From NCBI RefSeq assembly GCF_030549525.1, contig NZ_CP130831.1, positions 4,055,501 to 4,119,500 on the forward strand: DNA of 64,000 nucleotides, given 5' to 3'. This DNA comes from Stenotrophomonas sp. 704A1 (GTDB lineage: Bacteria; Pseudomonadota; Gammaproteobacteria; Xanthomonadales; Xanthomonadaceae). Of the stretch, positions 43,172 through 54,850 are shown piece after piece (within the stretch, counting starts at the first letter, position 1; each line of letters opens with the position of its first letter). The notes beneath the pieces were generated by a model that worked only from the letters and a program-made list of their open reading frames with translations, was not told the DNA's origin and ran no database searches. Position numbers and translations under genes: made by a program.

Positions 43172-44902
43172 TTACAGCAGCACGCGACGCATGTCGGCCA
43201 GTACCTGCGACAGGTACGTGGTGAAGCGTGCGGCCAGGGCGCCATCGATGACGCGGTGGTCGTAGCTCAGCGACAGCGGCAGCATCAGCTTCGGTGCGAA
43301 TTCCTTGCCGTTCCAGACCGGCTGGATGGACGACTTGGAGACGCCGAGGATGGCCACTTCCGGTGCATTGACGATCGGGGTGAACGCGGTGCCACCGATG
43401 CCGCCCAGCGAGCTGATCGAGAAGCAGCCACCGCTCATGTCGGCCGGGCCCAGCTTGCCGTCGCGCGCCTTCTTGGCCAGTTCGCCGGTTTCCTGCGCGA
43501 TCTGCACCACGCCCTTCTTGTCGACATCGCGGATGACCGGAACCACCAGGCCGTTCGGCGTGTCGGCAGCGAAGCCGATGTTGAAGTACTTCTTCAGGGT
43601 CAGGTTCTCGCCGCTGGCATCCAGCGAGGCGTTGAATTCCGGGAACTTCTTCAGCGCCGCGGCGCTGGCCTTGATCAGGAAGGCAAGCATGGTCAGCTTG
43701 ATGCCGGCCTTCTCGTTCTCCTTGTTCAGCGCCACGCGCAGGCCTTCCAGGTCGGTGATGTCGGCCTGCTCGAACTGGGTGACGTGCGGGATCATGGCCC
43801 AGTTGCGGGCCAGGTTCGCACCCGAAATCTTCTTGATGCGCGACAGCGGCTGCACTTCGACGTCGCCGAACTTGCTGAAATCGACCTTCGGCCACGGCAG
43901 CAGGTTCAGGCCACCCCCGGCGGCCACGGTGCCGCCGGCAGCGGCCGGGGTACCCCCACTGAGCGCGGCCTTGACGAACTTCTGCACGTCGGCCCTGGTG
44001 ATGCGGCCACCCTTTTCGGTGCCGCTGACCTGCAGCAGGTCCACGCCAAGCTCGCGGGCGAACACGCGCACCACCGGCGAGGCGTAGGGCACCTTGGCCG
44101 GCAGCACGCCGTCGGCATTGAACTGCACCGGCGGGCTGCTCGGCGCACCGGCCGACGGCGCGCTGGCCATCTCGCGGGCCGCCAGCTTGTCCGGCTGCGC
44201 GGGCACGGCAACCGGCTCGACCTTGGTTGCGGTCTCGGCAGCGGCGGGGGCCGCTGCAGCCGCCGCCTGGGTCGGGGCCGGGGCCGGGGCGGCAGCGCCT
44301 TCAGACGCGATAATCGCCACCACGTCGCCCTGCGACAGGTTGTCGCCGACCTTGACCTTCAGTTCCTTGACCACGCCGGCCACCGAGGACGGCACTTCCA
44401 TGGTCGCCTTGTCGCTTTCCAGCGTGACCAGGCCCTGGTCCTTCTTCACCGTATCGCCCACGGCGACCAGCACTTCGATGACCGGGATGCCACTGTAGTC
44501 GCCGATATCCGGCACCCGGGCTTCCACCGCACCACCACTGGCCGCAGCGGCCGGGGCGGGCTGGGCCGCCGGAGCGGCCGGTGCCGGGGCTGCCGCCTTG
44601 GCCGGAGCCGGGGCAGCGGCAGCGGCAGCCGGGGCAGCAGCGGGCTGCGCGGATTCGCCTTCGGCCACTTCGATCAGCGCCACGACCTTGCCTTCGGACA
44701 GGGTGTCACCGAGCTTGACCTTCAGTTCCTTGACCACGCCGGCCACCGAGGACGGTACTTCCATGGTCGCCTTGTCGCTTTCCAGCGTGACCAGGCCCTG
44801 GTCCTTCTTCACCGTATCGCCGACGGCAACAAGCACCTCGATTACCGGGATATCGCTGTAGTCACCGATATCGGGGACACGTGCTTCCTTGATTTCGGCC
44901 AT
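43172..44902 (-). CDS. aceF: Pyruvate dehydrogenase E2, dihydrolipoyl acetyltransferase
   Basis: A 576-residue E2. Two lipoyl domains (residues 1-80, Lys44; 126-200, Lys165) are joined by Ala/Pro-rich linkers, followed by the E1/E3-binding domain (about 275-315, YASPVVRVFARELGV) and the catalytic domain ending with DHRVIDGA. The lipoyl domains are nearly identical to each other and to that of lpdA, indicating recent duplication or gene conversion. The substrate could in principle be another 2-oxo acid, but the E2p-type C-terminus supports pyruvate. Confidence 0.95.
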   Translation of the reverse strand: MAEIKEARVPDIGDYSDIPVIEVLVAVGDTVKKDQGLVTLESDKATMEVPSSVAGVVKELKVKLGDTLSEGKVVALIEVAEGESAQPAAAPAAAAAAPAPAKAAAPAPAAPAAQPAPAAAASGGAVEARVPDIGDYSGIPVIEVLVAVGDTVKKDQGLVTLESDKATMEVPSSVAGVVKELKVKVGDNLSQGDVVAIIASEGAAAPAPAPTQAAAAAAPAAAETATKVEPVAVPAQPDKLAAREMASAPSAGAPSSPPVQFNADGVLPAKVPYASPVVRVFARELGVDLLQVSGTEKGGRITRADVQKFVKAALSGGTPAAAGGTVAAGGGLNLLPWPKVDFSKFGDVEVQPLSRIKKISGANLARNWAMIPHVTQFEQADITDLEGLRVALNKENEKAGIKLTMLAFLIKASAAALKKFPEFNASLDASGENLTLKKYFNIGFAADTPNGLVVPVIRDVDKKGVVQIAQETGELAKKARDGKLGPADMSGGCFSISSLGGIGGTAFTPIVNAPEVAILGVSKSSIQPVWNGKEFAPKLMLPLSLSYDHRVIDGALAARFTTYLSQVLADMRRVLL

Positions 44903-45069
44903 GGGGAGAACTCCGGCAATCTGGTGTAGGGAAACGTCTATTGTGCGGCCAGCGCGGTCCAGCGCCAACCGTTACAGGTGTTTTCAGTACGCACGCAGCC
45001 GGGACACGCTGTTGCCCATGGGTCGCCGGCGGCTCCAGTGGGTAGCGTATTGTCCTGCCGATGTCCGCT

Positions 45070-45585
45070 TCATGTCGCCCGTGCGACGGCCACCGGCTGC
45101 CAGGCCTGGCGCAGCCGCGGCAGGGACCACGCGGCGTTGGCCGGGCTGGTGGACGGCAGTGCCAGCACCGTCGGTGCCCGCGCCAGCTGCGGCATGACCC
45201 GGCGTTGGAACGCCTGCATCGCCGCCGCTCCGTTGCAGCCGATCAGCTGCAGGTCAGGCAGGCCGGCGATCAGTTCGGGCAGCGCATTGGCCACTTCCGT
45301 GCCGCGCACGATATCCGCGTCCAGGCTGCCGCGGCGCTGGCATTGGCCGATCACATCCCACAGGCCAACGCCGGCGCCGAGCAGCGCCTGCATGCGCTGC
45401 CGGTAGGGCTGCGCCGCATCGAAACCGCACAGTCCGGCCAGCAGCGGCCAGAAACGGTTGCGCGGATGCGCGTAGTACTGCTGCGCCTGCAGTGATGCGA
45501 TACCCGGCATCGAACCGAGCAGCAGCACGCGGCAGTTCGCATTCACCTGCGCGGGCAGACCGGTGCACAGGGTGCTTTCGCTCAC
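45070..45585 (-). CDS. DNA-deoxyinosine glycosylase (UDG family 6)
   Basis: A 171-residue base-excision enzyme of the uracil-DNA glycosylase superfamily. LLLGSMPGIASLQAQQYYAHPRNRFWPLL is typed here in parts: LLLGSMPG, QQYYAHPRNRFW and ALPSTSPAN are the motifs of the hypoxanthine-DNA glycosylase branch, which removes deaminated adenine. The GTG at 45585 follows GGAGG and gives the usual short N-terminus; an ATG at 45630 would add 15 residues. Same strand as aceF, 167 bp upstream of it. Confidence 0.8.
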   Translation of the reverse strand: MSESTLCTGLPAQVNANCRVLLLGSMPGIASLQAQQYYAHPRNRFWPLLAGLCGFDAAQPYRQRMQALLGAGVGLWDVIGQCQRRGSLDADIVRGTEVANALPELIAGLPDLQLIGCNGAAAMQAFQRRVMPQLARAPTVLALPSTSPANAAWSLPRLRQAWQPVAVARAT

Positions 45586-45772
45586 ATTGCCTCCAACTGC
45601 ATGAATATCGTGGATCGCGGAAAAGCCCATGAAAACAGGTCTCCCGCGCTGTTCGCTGAACAACTGCAACTATTTTTTAACGCGCGTCGGATTCGATTCA
45701 TGTTGGGGCGACTACGGTGTGCTCGCCCCGCAACCGGGGGCCCAAAAACAAGAAACAACAGGAGATTCCCCC

Positions 45773-46408
45773 ATGCGCTCCATCCGTATCCTGAGTCTCG
45801 CCCTGCTGACCTCCGCCGCGTTCGCACCGGCTGCCTTCGCGCAGGACAGCAGCACCACCGACACCGCTTCGGGCAAGCATTTTGCCGTGGTTGGCGGCGT
45901 CTCGCTGCTGCAGCCGAAGAATGACCCGATCGACGGCATCAAGAAGGTCGACGGCGGCCCGGCGCCGACCGTGAGCTTCAGCTACTACATCAACGACAAC
46001 TGGGCCGTTGAGCTGTGGGGCGCCGCCGACAAGTTCGACCACCGCGTGAAGGGTCCGGGCAACACCCGCCTGGGCAGCGTCGAGCAGCAGCCGGTGGCCC
46101 TGAGCGGCCAGTACCACTTCGGCCAGGCCGACAACGTGTTCCGTCCGTTCGTGGGCGTGGGTTACTTCCAGTCGGCCTTCAGCAACGAAACGCTGGCTGA
46201 TGGCAGCAGCTCGGACATCCGCCTGAAGGATGCCAAGGGCGTGATCGGCACCGTCGGTGTGGACATGAACATCAACTCGACCTGGTTCGCCCGTGCCGAC
46301 GCCCGCTACATGCGCTCGCGCCCGGACGTGAAGGTCGGTGGCGAGAAGATCGGTGAAGCCAAGATGGATCCGTGGACCGTCGGCTTCGGCATCGGTGCCC
46401 GCTTCTGA
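45773..46408 (+). CDS. ompW: OmpW family outer-membrane protein
   Basis: A 211-residue eight-stranded barrel: signal peptide to about residue 23 (AFAQ), VGGVSLLQPKND, PTVSFSYYINDNWAVELWG and the final strand VGFGIGARF with terminal Phe. OmpW is a small porin with a hydrophobic channel, often responding to oxygen, iron or osmotic change. A GGAG ribosome site precedes the ATG, and a terminator follows. Confidence 0.93.
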   Translation: MRSIRILSLALLTSAAFAPAAFAQDSSTTDTASGKHFAVVGGVSLLQPKNDPIDGIKKVDGGPAPTVSFSYYINDNWAVELWGAADKFDHRVKGPGNTRLGSVEQQPVALSGQYHFGQADNVFRPFVGVGYFQSAFSNETLADGSSSDIRLKDAKGVIGTVGVDMNINSTWFARADARYMRSRPDVKVGGEKIGEAKMDPWTVGFGIGARF

Positions 46409-46439
46409 TCCAGGCAGCACCTGCGTCACTGCGGTAATG

Positions 46440-46467
46440 CGACGGGCCCTGCGGGGCCCGTCGTCGT
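46440..46467 (+). terminator. ompW terminator
   Basis: ACGGGCCC / GGGCCCGT stem with a TGCG loop, followed by a moderate T-containing tail (CGTCGTTTC). Confidence 0.75.
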
Positions 46468-46485
46468 TTCCGTCACCCGCTGACG

Positions 46486-46512
46486 GTAGAGTCGACTCAC
46501 AGTCGACTCTAC
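46486..46512. repeat. GTAG-REP, GAGTCGA subfamily
   Basis: GTAGAGTCGACT / AGTCGACTCTAC with a 3-base loop. It has the GTAG base but a different stem from the common SMAG. It sits 28 bp upstream of glpD, next to a short (CA)n tract. Confidence 0.75.
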
Positions 46513-46540
46513 GCACACACACACGGGAGGCGGAGGCGCG

Positions 46541-48017
46541 ATGGACGACATCGACCTGCTGGTGATCGGCGGTGGCATCAACGGTGCCGGCATCGCCCGT
46601 GATGCCAGTGGCCGCGGCCTGAAGGTGCTGCTGTGCGAACAGCACGATCTGGCCGCGCACACCTCCAGCGCCAGCAGCAAACTGATCCACGGCGGCCTGC
46701 GCTATCTGGAACAGGGTGAGTTCGGGCTGGTACGCAAGGCACTGGGCGAACGCGAGGTGGTACGTCGGCAGGCCCCCTTCCTGGTGCGGCCGCTGCGCTT
46801 CGTGCTGCCCTGGGAACCGCACCTGCGCCCGCGCTGGATGCTGCGTGCCGGGCTCTGGCTGTACGACACGCTGGGCCGCCGCAGTGCCGCGTTCCCGGCA
46901 TCGCGCGCGATCGACCTGGGCAGGGACCCGCTGGGCGCGCTGCTGTCGCCTCACCTGCGGCAGGCCTTCAGTTACGCCGACGCACAGGTGGACGATGCGC
47001 GCCTGGTGGTGCTCACCGCGCTGGATGCCGCGCGGCGCGGCGCACGCATCCTGACCGGCACCCGCTGCGTGGAGCTGCGACCGGCAGCCGGGCGCTGGCA
47101 GGTCCACCTGCAGGACCGCGCGGGCCACCCGCAGACGCTGAGCGCGCGCGCGGTGGTCAATGCCGCGGGGCCGTGGGCCGGCGGCCTGCTCGAACGCATG
47201 CATGCGCGCAGCGGTGGCCCTGCCCTGCGCCTGGTGCAGGGCAGCCACATCGTGCTGCGTCGTCCCTGGCCGGGCGACGATGCGTGCCTGCTGCAGCAGC
47301 CCGATGGCCGCGTCGTGTTCCTGCTGCCCTTCGCCGATGACCACCTGCTGGTGGGCACGACCGATACCGACTACCGCGGCGATCCGGCACGCTGCCATGT
47401 GCTGCCGGCGGAAGTGGACTACCTGTGCACGGCGGCCAACCGCTACCTGCGCGAACCGCTGTCGCGCGCTGAGGTGGTCTGGCAGTTCGCCGGCGTGCGC
47501 CCACTGCTGGCCGACCCCGACCCGCAGGCGGCGAAGCTGAGCCGCGACTACCGGCTGCAGCTGCACGATGGCGCCGCGCCGGCCGTGCACGTGCTGGGCG
47601 GCAAGCTGACCACGTTCCGCGTGCTGGCCGAGGAGGCCCTGGACCTGTTGCGCCCCTACCTGCCGCAGATGGGGGCGGCGTGGACGGCATCCGGCGACCC
47701 GCTGCCCGGCAGCGACTGGGGCGATGCCGGGCAGGCGCGATCACGCCTGCAGGCGCTGGCGCCCTGGCTCGCGCCGGACACCGCGCAGCGCTGGGCCAGG
47801 GCCTACGGCAGCCGCAGCGCGGCGCTGCTGCAGGGGGTGCGCGGCATGGATGATCTTGGCGAGGCGTTCGGCGGCGGCCTGCATGCGCGCGAAGTGGCAT
47901 TCCTGCGCGACCATGAGTGGGCACGCTGCGCCGAAGACGTGCTGTGGCGGCGCAGCAAGCTGGGGCTGCGGCTGGACGCGACGCAGGTGGCGCGGCTGCA
48001 GGCGTGGATGCAGGGTC

Positions 48018-48022
<5 letters not shown>
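46541..48022 (+). CDS. glpD: Aerobic glycerol-3-phosphate dehydrogenase
   Basis: A 493-residue FAD enzyme that oxidises glycerol-3-phosphate to dihydroxyacetone phosphate at the inner membrane, feeding quinones. FAD-binding VIGGGINGAGIARDASGRGL is typed as two parts: VIGGGINGAG and IARDASGRG. SSASSKLIHGGLRYLE and GGKLTTFRVLAEEAL are conserved in GlpD. The final codons are CGG TAG, the TAG being part of the first SMAG of the array that separates it from glpK. Confidence 0.96.
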
Positions 48023-50058
<2,036 letters not shown>

Positions 50059-50062
50059 GGGG

Positions 50063-50121
50063 GGTAGCGCCGGGCCATGCCCGGCGAGCTTCGATTCCGC
50101 CGGGCATGGCCCGGCGCTACC
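50063..50121. repeat. SMAG inverted pair
   Basis: Plus copy from 50063 and minus copy ending GCTACC at 50121, between the convergent glpK and metQ genes. Confidence 0.92.
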
Positions 50122-50127
50122 GGAACC

Positions 50128-50922
50128 TCAGAAGGCCGGCAGCACCGAGCCCTTGTACTTGGTCTCGATGAAGGTCTTCACCTGCGGGCTGGTCAGCGCC
50201 TTGGCCAGCTTCTGCACGCGCGCGTCGTCCTTGTTGTCGGGGCGTGCGACCAGGAAATTCACGTACGGCGAATCCTTGCTTTCGATCGCCAGCGCGTCCT
50301 TGGTCGGGTTGAGGCCGGCATCCAGGGCGTAGTTGGTGTTGATCAGGGCCAGGTCGACCTGGTCGAGCACGCGCGGCAGCATCGCCGAATCCAGCTCGCG
50401 GAACTTCAGCTTCTTCGGATTGGCCACGATGTCGCGCTGGGTCGACAGCGCATTGGCCGGGTCCTTCAGCTCGATCACGCCGGCCTTGTGCAGCAGGATC
50501 AGCGCGCGGCTGTTGTTGCTCGGATCGTTCGGGATGACCACGTCGGCTCCCTCGCGCAGTTCAGCCAGCGACGTGACCTTGCGCGAGTAGGCGCCGAACG
50601 GCTCGATATGCACGCCGATCACCTTGGTCAGATCGGTCTTGCGGTCGCGGTTGTACGCATCCAGGTACGGCTCGGTCTGGAAGTAGTTGGCGTCCACCTG
50701 CTTCTGCACCAGCTGGTCGTTGGGCTGCACGTAGTCGTTGAACACGCGCACGTCCAGCTCCACGCCTTCCTGCTTGAGGATCGGCTTGACCACGTCGAGG
50801 ATCTCGGCGTGCGGCACGGCCGTAGCAGCCACCACCAGCTTCTGCGAAGGCTCGCCGGACTTGCCGCAGGCGGTCAGGGCCAGCGCAGCGGCGAACAGGG
50901 GCAACAGGAGGGTCTTCTTCAT
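50128..50922 (-). CDS. metQ: MetQ/NlpA-type methionine-binding lipoprotein
   Basis: A 264-residue substrate-binding lipoprotein. Signal peptide with lipobox LTAC (Cys19), then VAATAVPHAEILDVVKP and the NlpA-family core (DYVQPNDQLVQKQVDANYFQ, IPNDPSNNSRALILL). It is the expected partner of MetN-MetI (9331-11024), about 40 kb away on the same strand, and would deliver methionine or its oxidised or formylated forms. No ABC genes adjoin it. Confidence 0.93.
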   Translation of the reverse strand: MKKTLLLPLFAAALALTACGKSGEPSQKLVVAATAVPHAEILDVVKPILKQEGVELDVRVFNDYVQPNDQLVQKQVDANYFQTEPYLDAYNRDRKTDLTKVIGVHIEPFGAYSRKVTSLAELREGADVVIPNDPSNNSRALILLHKAGVIELKDPANALSTQRDIVANPKKLKFRELDSAMLPRVLDQVDLALINTNYALDAGLNPTKDALAIESKDSPYVNFLVARPDNKDDARVQKLAKALTSPQVKTFIETKYKGSVLPAF

Positions 50923-50949
50923 GGGGGCAACGGGTCTCTCGGGGGAGGA

Positions 50950-51921
50950 TCAGGAGTGTTCGTAGTTGGTCAGGGCCAGGCCCAGCAGCGCCTTGGCCTG
51001 CTCGCGCAGCATCACCGGCTCGACGATCTCGGCATCGGAACCGTAGTGCAGCACGTCCATCAGCAGTTCGCGCGAGACGCTGTAGGGCACCTTCAGCTCG
51101 TAGCGACCGTCGGGCAGGAAGCGCCCCTGCTGCTTGGAATGCCAGTGCTCATCGGCCACCCAGCGCGCCGCCTTGGCACTGAACAGGATGGTCGCCCAGC
51201 CCTTGGGCGCACCGGAAAAGATGCCGTAGCTGGCACCCAGCTGCTCGTCCAGCTCACTGTCGGCGACATCGCGGGCGGCGCTGTCGATCACCCGCGCCTT
51301 GTAGATGCGATCCACCGCGAAACTGCGCAGGGCCTCGCGATCATGGTCCCAGCCGTCCAGGTACCAGTTGTCGCGGTAGTGGGTCAGCCGCTGCGGCGAC
51401 ACGGTGCGCTTGGTCGCTTCATCGGTCGAGCGGGCCCGGTATTCGAAGCCCAGCTGGCGGCGCTCCAGCACCGCCGAGGCCACCGAACGGAAGCTGGCCT
51501 CGTCGAACTTGCGGCCCCGGTGCGGAATCACCCGGACCCGGTCGACCGGCCAGCTGGACACCCCGGCCTGCGCGGCAAGCAGGCCCTCGATGCGCTGCTG
51601 CAGCGGTGCCAGCACCGAGGACAGGACGCCGCCCCCGGTCCGCGCCAGCAGGTGCTGCGAGGCCAGCAGGGCGTGCAGCTCCTCCGAACTCAACCACAGG
51701 CCGGGCAGCTCGAAGCGGTCGCTCTCGTCGGCCAGGTAGCGGAAGCCGGCCTCGCCGTCGCCCTCGATCGGCGCCATCAGCGCGTCGCGCAGGAAGGCCA
51801 GGTCGCGGTAGACGGTCGCACGGGAGCACCCGAGCTTGTCCTGCAGGGTCGCCACCGTCACCGGATAGCGTGCGGACTTGAGCAGACGATGCAGGGCGGT
51901 GATGCGTTCGTATCGGTCCAT
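50950..51921 (-). CDS. WYL-domain transcriptional regulator (YafY family)
   Basis: A 323-residue regulator with an N-terminal winged helix (YPVTVATLQDKLGCSRATVYRDL), a linker, and a WYL domain (about 150-230) in which the namesake motif reads NWYLDGWDHDR, followed by a C-terminal WCX extension. WYL domains sense ligands such as nucleotides or single-stranded DNA. Its target is not evident; it ends 27 bp before metQ begins on the same strand, so it could regulate metQ or be unrelated. Confidence 0.87.
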   Translation of the reverse strand: MDRYERITALHRLLKSARYPVTVATLQDKLGCSRATVYRDLAFLRDALMAPIEGDGEAGFRYLADESDRFELPGLWLSSEELHALLASQHLLARTGGGVLSSVLAPLQQRIEGLLAAQAGVSSWPVDRVRVIPHRGRKFDEASFRSVASAVLERRQLGFEYRARSTDEATKRTVSPQRLTHYRDNWYLDGWDHDREALRSFAVDRIYKARVIDSAARDVADSELDEQLGASYGIFSGAPKGWATILFSAKAARWVADEHWHSKQQGRFLPDGRYELKVPYSVSRELLMDVLHYGSDAEIVEPVMLREQAKALLGLALTNYEHS

Positions 51922-52001
51922 GCCCCCGATTATGTCCGAGTCGCGGCCGTTGTGGCGGAGGTTTGGGCTATCGTGGTCGCCCCTGCCCCGCGGAGCGCCC
52001 G

Positions 52002-52607
52002 ATGCGCCGCTTGTCCGTCCTGCCCCTGCTGGCCTGCCTGCTGCTGGTGGCCTGCGACCGCGCGCCCCCGCCTGACGGCAGCGCTGCGCCCCTGCCCGTG
52101 CCCGCGGCGGATCCCGCCCAGGCGGTGCTGGCGGCCAGCCAGCGCTTCGCCGCCCTGCGCAGCTTCCATGCCGAACTGGACGTGCTGGGCGCGGCGCAGC
52201 CGGTCCGCGCGGCGATGGACTTCGTCGCCCCGGACCGTTTCCGGGTGCAGACCCTGGCCGGGCCGCAGGTGATCATCGGCGACACCATGTTCCTGCAGGC
52301 CGACGATGCGATCCGCCAGGTGCCGACCCCGCCGGGCCTGCTGGAGCAGTGGCGCAACCCGCTGCCGGCCGACGTGCCCGCACCGGCCCTGCAGGCCGAA
52401 GACCTGGGCAGCCAGGCACTGGACGGTGTCCCCACCCGCCACTACCGCCTGCGCGGCGCCGGCGGCGAGCGCCTGGAGTACTGGGTGGATGCGCAGGGCC
52501 TGCCGCGGCAGATCGTGCGCAGCGGCAGCAACAACGGCAAGGCCTATCAGCTGCGGCTGCGCTATTCACGCTTCAACGATCCGGATGTCCGTATCGAGCG
52601 GCCCTGA
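52002..52607 (+). CDS. Predicted lipoprotein with LolA-like fold
   Basis: A 201-residue protein with a short signal peptide and lipobox LVAC (Cys18), a Pro/Ala-rich linker (19-45), and a domain in which RSFHAELDV, AMDFVAPDRFRVQTL and YWVDAQGLPRQIV resemble the open beta-sheet of LolA/LppX-like lipid carriers. No residues point to catalysis. Divergent from the WYL regulator with an 80-bp gap. The function is not known. Confidence 0.68.
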   Translation: MRRLSVLPLLACLLLVACDRAPPPDGSAAPLPVPAADPAQAVLAASQRFAALRSFHAELDVLGAAQPVRAAMDFVAPDRFRVQTLAGPQVIIGDTMFLQADDAIRQVPTPPGLLEQWRNPLPADVPAPALQAEDLGSQALDGVPTRHYRLRGAGGERLEYWVDAQGLPRQIVRSGSNNGKAYQLRLRYSRFNDPDVRIERP

Positions 52608-52713
52608 ACAGGCGCTGTGGCAAACGCCTGCTGAAGCGCGCATTGGATCGATTCGGACGGTCATCACGCATCCAGTATCATCACCGGCTGTCAACCGCTC
52701 CGGAGAGCCCTCG

Positions 52714-53490
52714 ATGTCCCTGCGCGTGTCCCTGCTGATCCCCCTGCTGCTGTGCGCGCCACTGGCCCATGCGCAGGATGCCTCCGAACTGGCGGCGATG
52801 TCCTCGCCGTGGAGCGGCAGTGGCGGCGAGCTCGGCTTCGCCTCGGCCCGCGGCAACAGCAGCACCGAGAGCTTCAACGGCCGCCTGCGCCTGCGCTATA
52901 CCGACGGTGACTGGGTGCACAGCATGGACCTGTTCGGTCTGCGATCCAGCTCCAAGGTGACCGAAACCAACGATGACGGCACCACCACCCGCCGCAACAA
53001 CACCACCGCCAACCGCTATACCGGCAGCGCCGGCAGCGCGCTGCAGCTGGGCGAGCACCGCCAGCTGACCGCCACGGTGCGTACCGAGCGCGACGATTTC
53101 GCCACCTACGACCGCCAGAGTTCGTTCGGTCTGGGTTACGGCACGCGGCTGTGGAACACCGACCGGTTCTCGTTCGATGCGCAGATCGGCCCCGGTGTGC
53201 GCCGCACCCACAGCACCGAAGACGACCGCACCCGCACCGGCCTGATCGGTCGTGGCCTGTTCGACCTGAAGTACTCGCTGACCGGCAACACCGACCTGAT
53301 CAACACCCTGCTGGTCGAATCGGGTTCGTACAACACCTTTGGCCAGAACGATTTCGGCGTATCGGTGAGCATGAACGAACACCTGGCACTGAAGGCCGGC
53401 TGGCAGGCCCGTTACAACAGCGACGTGGCCGAGGACAAGCGCAGGACCGACACGCTGACCACGATGAACGTGGTCTACAAGTTCAAATGA
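52714..53490 (+). CDS. DUF481 family outer-membrane protein
   Basis: A 258-residue exported barrel: signal peptide ending AHAQ, then GELGFASARGNSSTESFNGRL as the DUF481 hallmark (typed as GELGFASARGNSST), many amphipathic strands with Arg/Asp girdles, and a final MNVVYKFK strand. Members include salt-induced outer-membrane proteins such as YdiY. A GGAGAG ribosome site precedes the ATG, and a clear terminator follows the stop. Confidence 0.85.
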   Translation: MSLRVSLLIPLLLCAPLAHAQDASELAAMSSPWSGSGGELGFASARGNSSTESFNGRLRLRYTDGDWVHSMDLFGLRSSSKVTETNDDGTTTRRNNTTANRYTGSAGSALQLGEHRQLTATVRTERDDFATYDRQSSFGLGYGTRLWNTDRFSFDAQIGPGVRRTHSTEDDRTRTGLIGRGLFDLKYSLTGNTDLINTLLVESGSYNTFGQNDFGVSVSMNEHLALKAGWQARYNSDVAEDKRRTDTLTTMNVVYKFK

Positions 53491-53493
53491 GAA

Positions 53494-53521
53494 ACGGGCG
53501 CCGCAGGGCGCCCGTTCTTTA
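53494..53521 (+). terminator. Terminator of the DUF481 gene
   Basis: ACGGGCGCC / GGCGCCCGT stem with a GCAG loop followed by TTCTTTATTT. Confidence 0.88.
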
Positions 53522-53524
53522 TTT

Positions 53525-53594
53525 GTAGAGTCGAGCCATGCTCGACTGCTGTTGGCCAGCCAGGAAAGAGCCGTCGAGCATGGCTCGACTCTAC
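53525..53594. repeat. GTAG-REP pair, GAGTCGAGC subfamily
   Basis: GTAGAGTCGAGCCATGCTCG at 53525 and its inverse ending CTCTAC at 53594, with a 20-bp spacer, between the convergent DUF481 and hemC genes. Same architecture as SMAG pairs, different stem. Confidence 0.85.
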
Positions 53595-53605
53595 AGATCG
53601 GCGGC

Positions 53606-54517
53606 TCAGACGTTCAGCAGTTCGCCGGCACCGGCATCCAGCAGCATCTTCGCCACGCGCTGGCCCAGCGCGTCCGGGTCGCTGGCGGGCCCCACGGCCT
53701 CGGCGCGCACCGCACGGCCATCGCTGGCACTGCCGACCAGGCCCTGCAGGTGCAGATCCTGCCCCTGCCACTGCGCGATGGCCGCCACCGGTACATGGCA
53801 GCTGCCATGCAAGGCACGGTTCATTGCCCGCTCGGCCTCCACGCAGGCACGCGTGGACGCATCGTCCAGCCGTGCAAACAGCGCCATCAATGCCGCGTTG
53901 CCACCGTCGCACTCCACCGCGACCGCCCCCTGCGCCGGTGCCGGCAGCCACTGTGGCGGCTGCAGCCGCGCGACGATACGCGCGCCCAGGCCGAGGCGTT
54001 CCAGCCCGGCCACGGCCAGCACGATGGCGTCATAGCCGCCGTTGTCGAGCTTGGCCAGGCGGGTGTTGACGTTGCCACGCAGGTCCAGCAGCTGCAGGTC
54101 CGGCCGCAGCGCACGCAGCTGGGCCTGGCGGCGCAGCGACGAGGTCCCGACGCGGGCCCCGAGCGGCAGCGCCTCCAGCGATGCATAGAGATTGGAAACG
54201 AACCCGTCGGCCGGATCATGCCGGGTCAGCATTGCCGGCAGCGCGAACGGCGCATCCAGTTCCATCGGCACATCCTTCAGCGAATGCACCGCGCAGTCGG
54301 CCTCACCGCGCAGCATGGCCAGCTCCAGCTCCTTCAGGAACAGGCCCTTGCCGCCGATGGCGGCGAGCGAGCGGTCAAGCACTTCATCGCCGCGGGTGCT
54401 CATCGGCACCAGTTCCACGTGCAGGCCAGGGTGGACCTGGCGCAGTCGATCGGCGACGTGTTCGCTCTGCCAGAGGGCGAGCGGGCTTTTGCGGGTGGCG
54501 ATGCGGACGGTATCCAT
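53606..54517 (-). CDS. hemC: Hydroxymethylbilane synthase (porphobilinogen deaminase)
   Basis: A 303-residue enzyme that polymerises four porphobilinogens to hydroxymethylbilane in haem synthesis. [13 protein letters not shown] at the N-terminus, [11 protein letters not shown] in domain 1, and the cofactor-attachment cysteine in [10 protein letters not shown]. The start at 54517 gives the family N-terminus. It lies downstream of the LytTR regulator pair, as hemC does beside algZ-algR in pseudomonads, but separated here by a 536-bp repeat-rich gap. Confidence 0.97.
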   Translation of the reverse strand: MDTVRIATRKSPLALWQSEHVADRLRQVHPGLHVELVPMSTRGDEVLDRSLAAIGGKGLFLKELELAMLRGEADCAVHSLKDVPMELDAPFALPAMLTRHDPADGFVSNLYASLEALPLGARVGTSSLRRQAQLRALRPDLQLLDLRGNVNTRLAKLDNGGYDAIVLAVAGLERLGLGARIVARLQPPQWLPAPAQGAVAVECDGGNAALMALFARLDDASTRACVEAERAMNRALHGSCHVPVAAIAQWQGQDLHLQGLVGSASDGRAVRAEAVGPASDPDALGQRVAKMLLDAGAGELLNV

Positions 54518-54593
54518 CCGGTCATTATCGCGCCTTCGGCGCGGATACGGCCAACGGCGGAGCCCCTCGTGGCTGGAAGCAACAGCTTTGCTT

Positions 54594-54698
54594 GGCCGGG
54601 CGGGGTGGACTGCGCAGGGGTCGCTGCAAGTACGTCCATGTAAGCTCGGTCGCCGCATCCATGCGGCTCACGCCCCTGCGCAGCCCCCCCGCCCGGCC
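54594..54698. repeat. Long palindromic element A (105 bp)
   Basis: Arms GGCCGGGCGGGG...GCGCAGGGG (54594-54620) and its inverse (54673-54698) pair over about 25 bp. Inside are two small hairpins, TAC-GTCCAT-GTA and CCGCAT-CC-ATGCGG, so the RNA or single strand would fold as a three-way junction with TCCATG in the loops. It resembles element B at 54851 in the opposite orientation. Confidence 0.75.
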
Positions 54699-54769
54699 TC
54701 TGACAGTTTCCGTGCGCGTCAGCCACGGAAGATCAAAAAAGCAGGGCAACAGCGGGTCGCGACGCTCTA

Positions 54770-54792
54770 AGCCGAGCATGGCTCGGCTCTAC
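54770..54792 (-). repeat. Single GTAG-REP, GAGCCGAGC subfamily
   Basis: On the minus strand GTAGAGCCGAGCCATGCTCG, a single hairpin between the two long palindromes. Confidence 0.75.
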
Positions 54793-54850
54793 ATTTCTCC
54801 CCCTCCGACAACACCAACGCTTTTGCCGTCCGACGCAGTGGACAACAAGA

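Noticed and set aside
41083..43224. Long open frame on the plus strand opposite lpdA
   Set aside because: Composition is that of an antisense shadow (His/Gln/Arg/Gly-rich), while the minus strand encodes a full lipoyl-E3 with all motifs.
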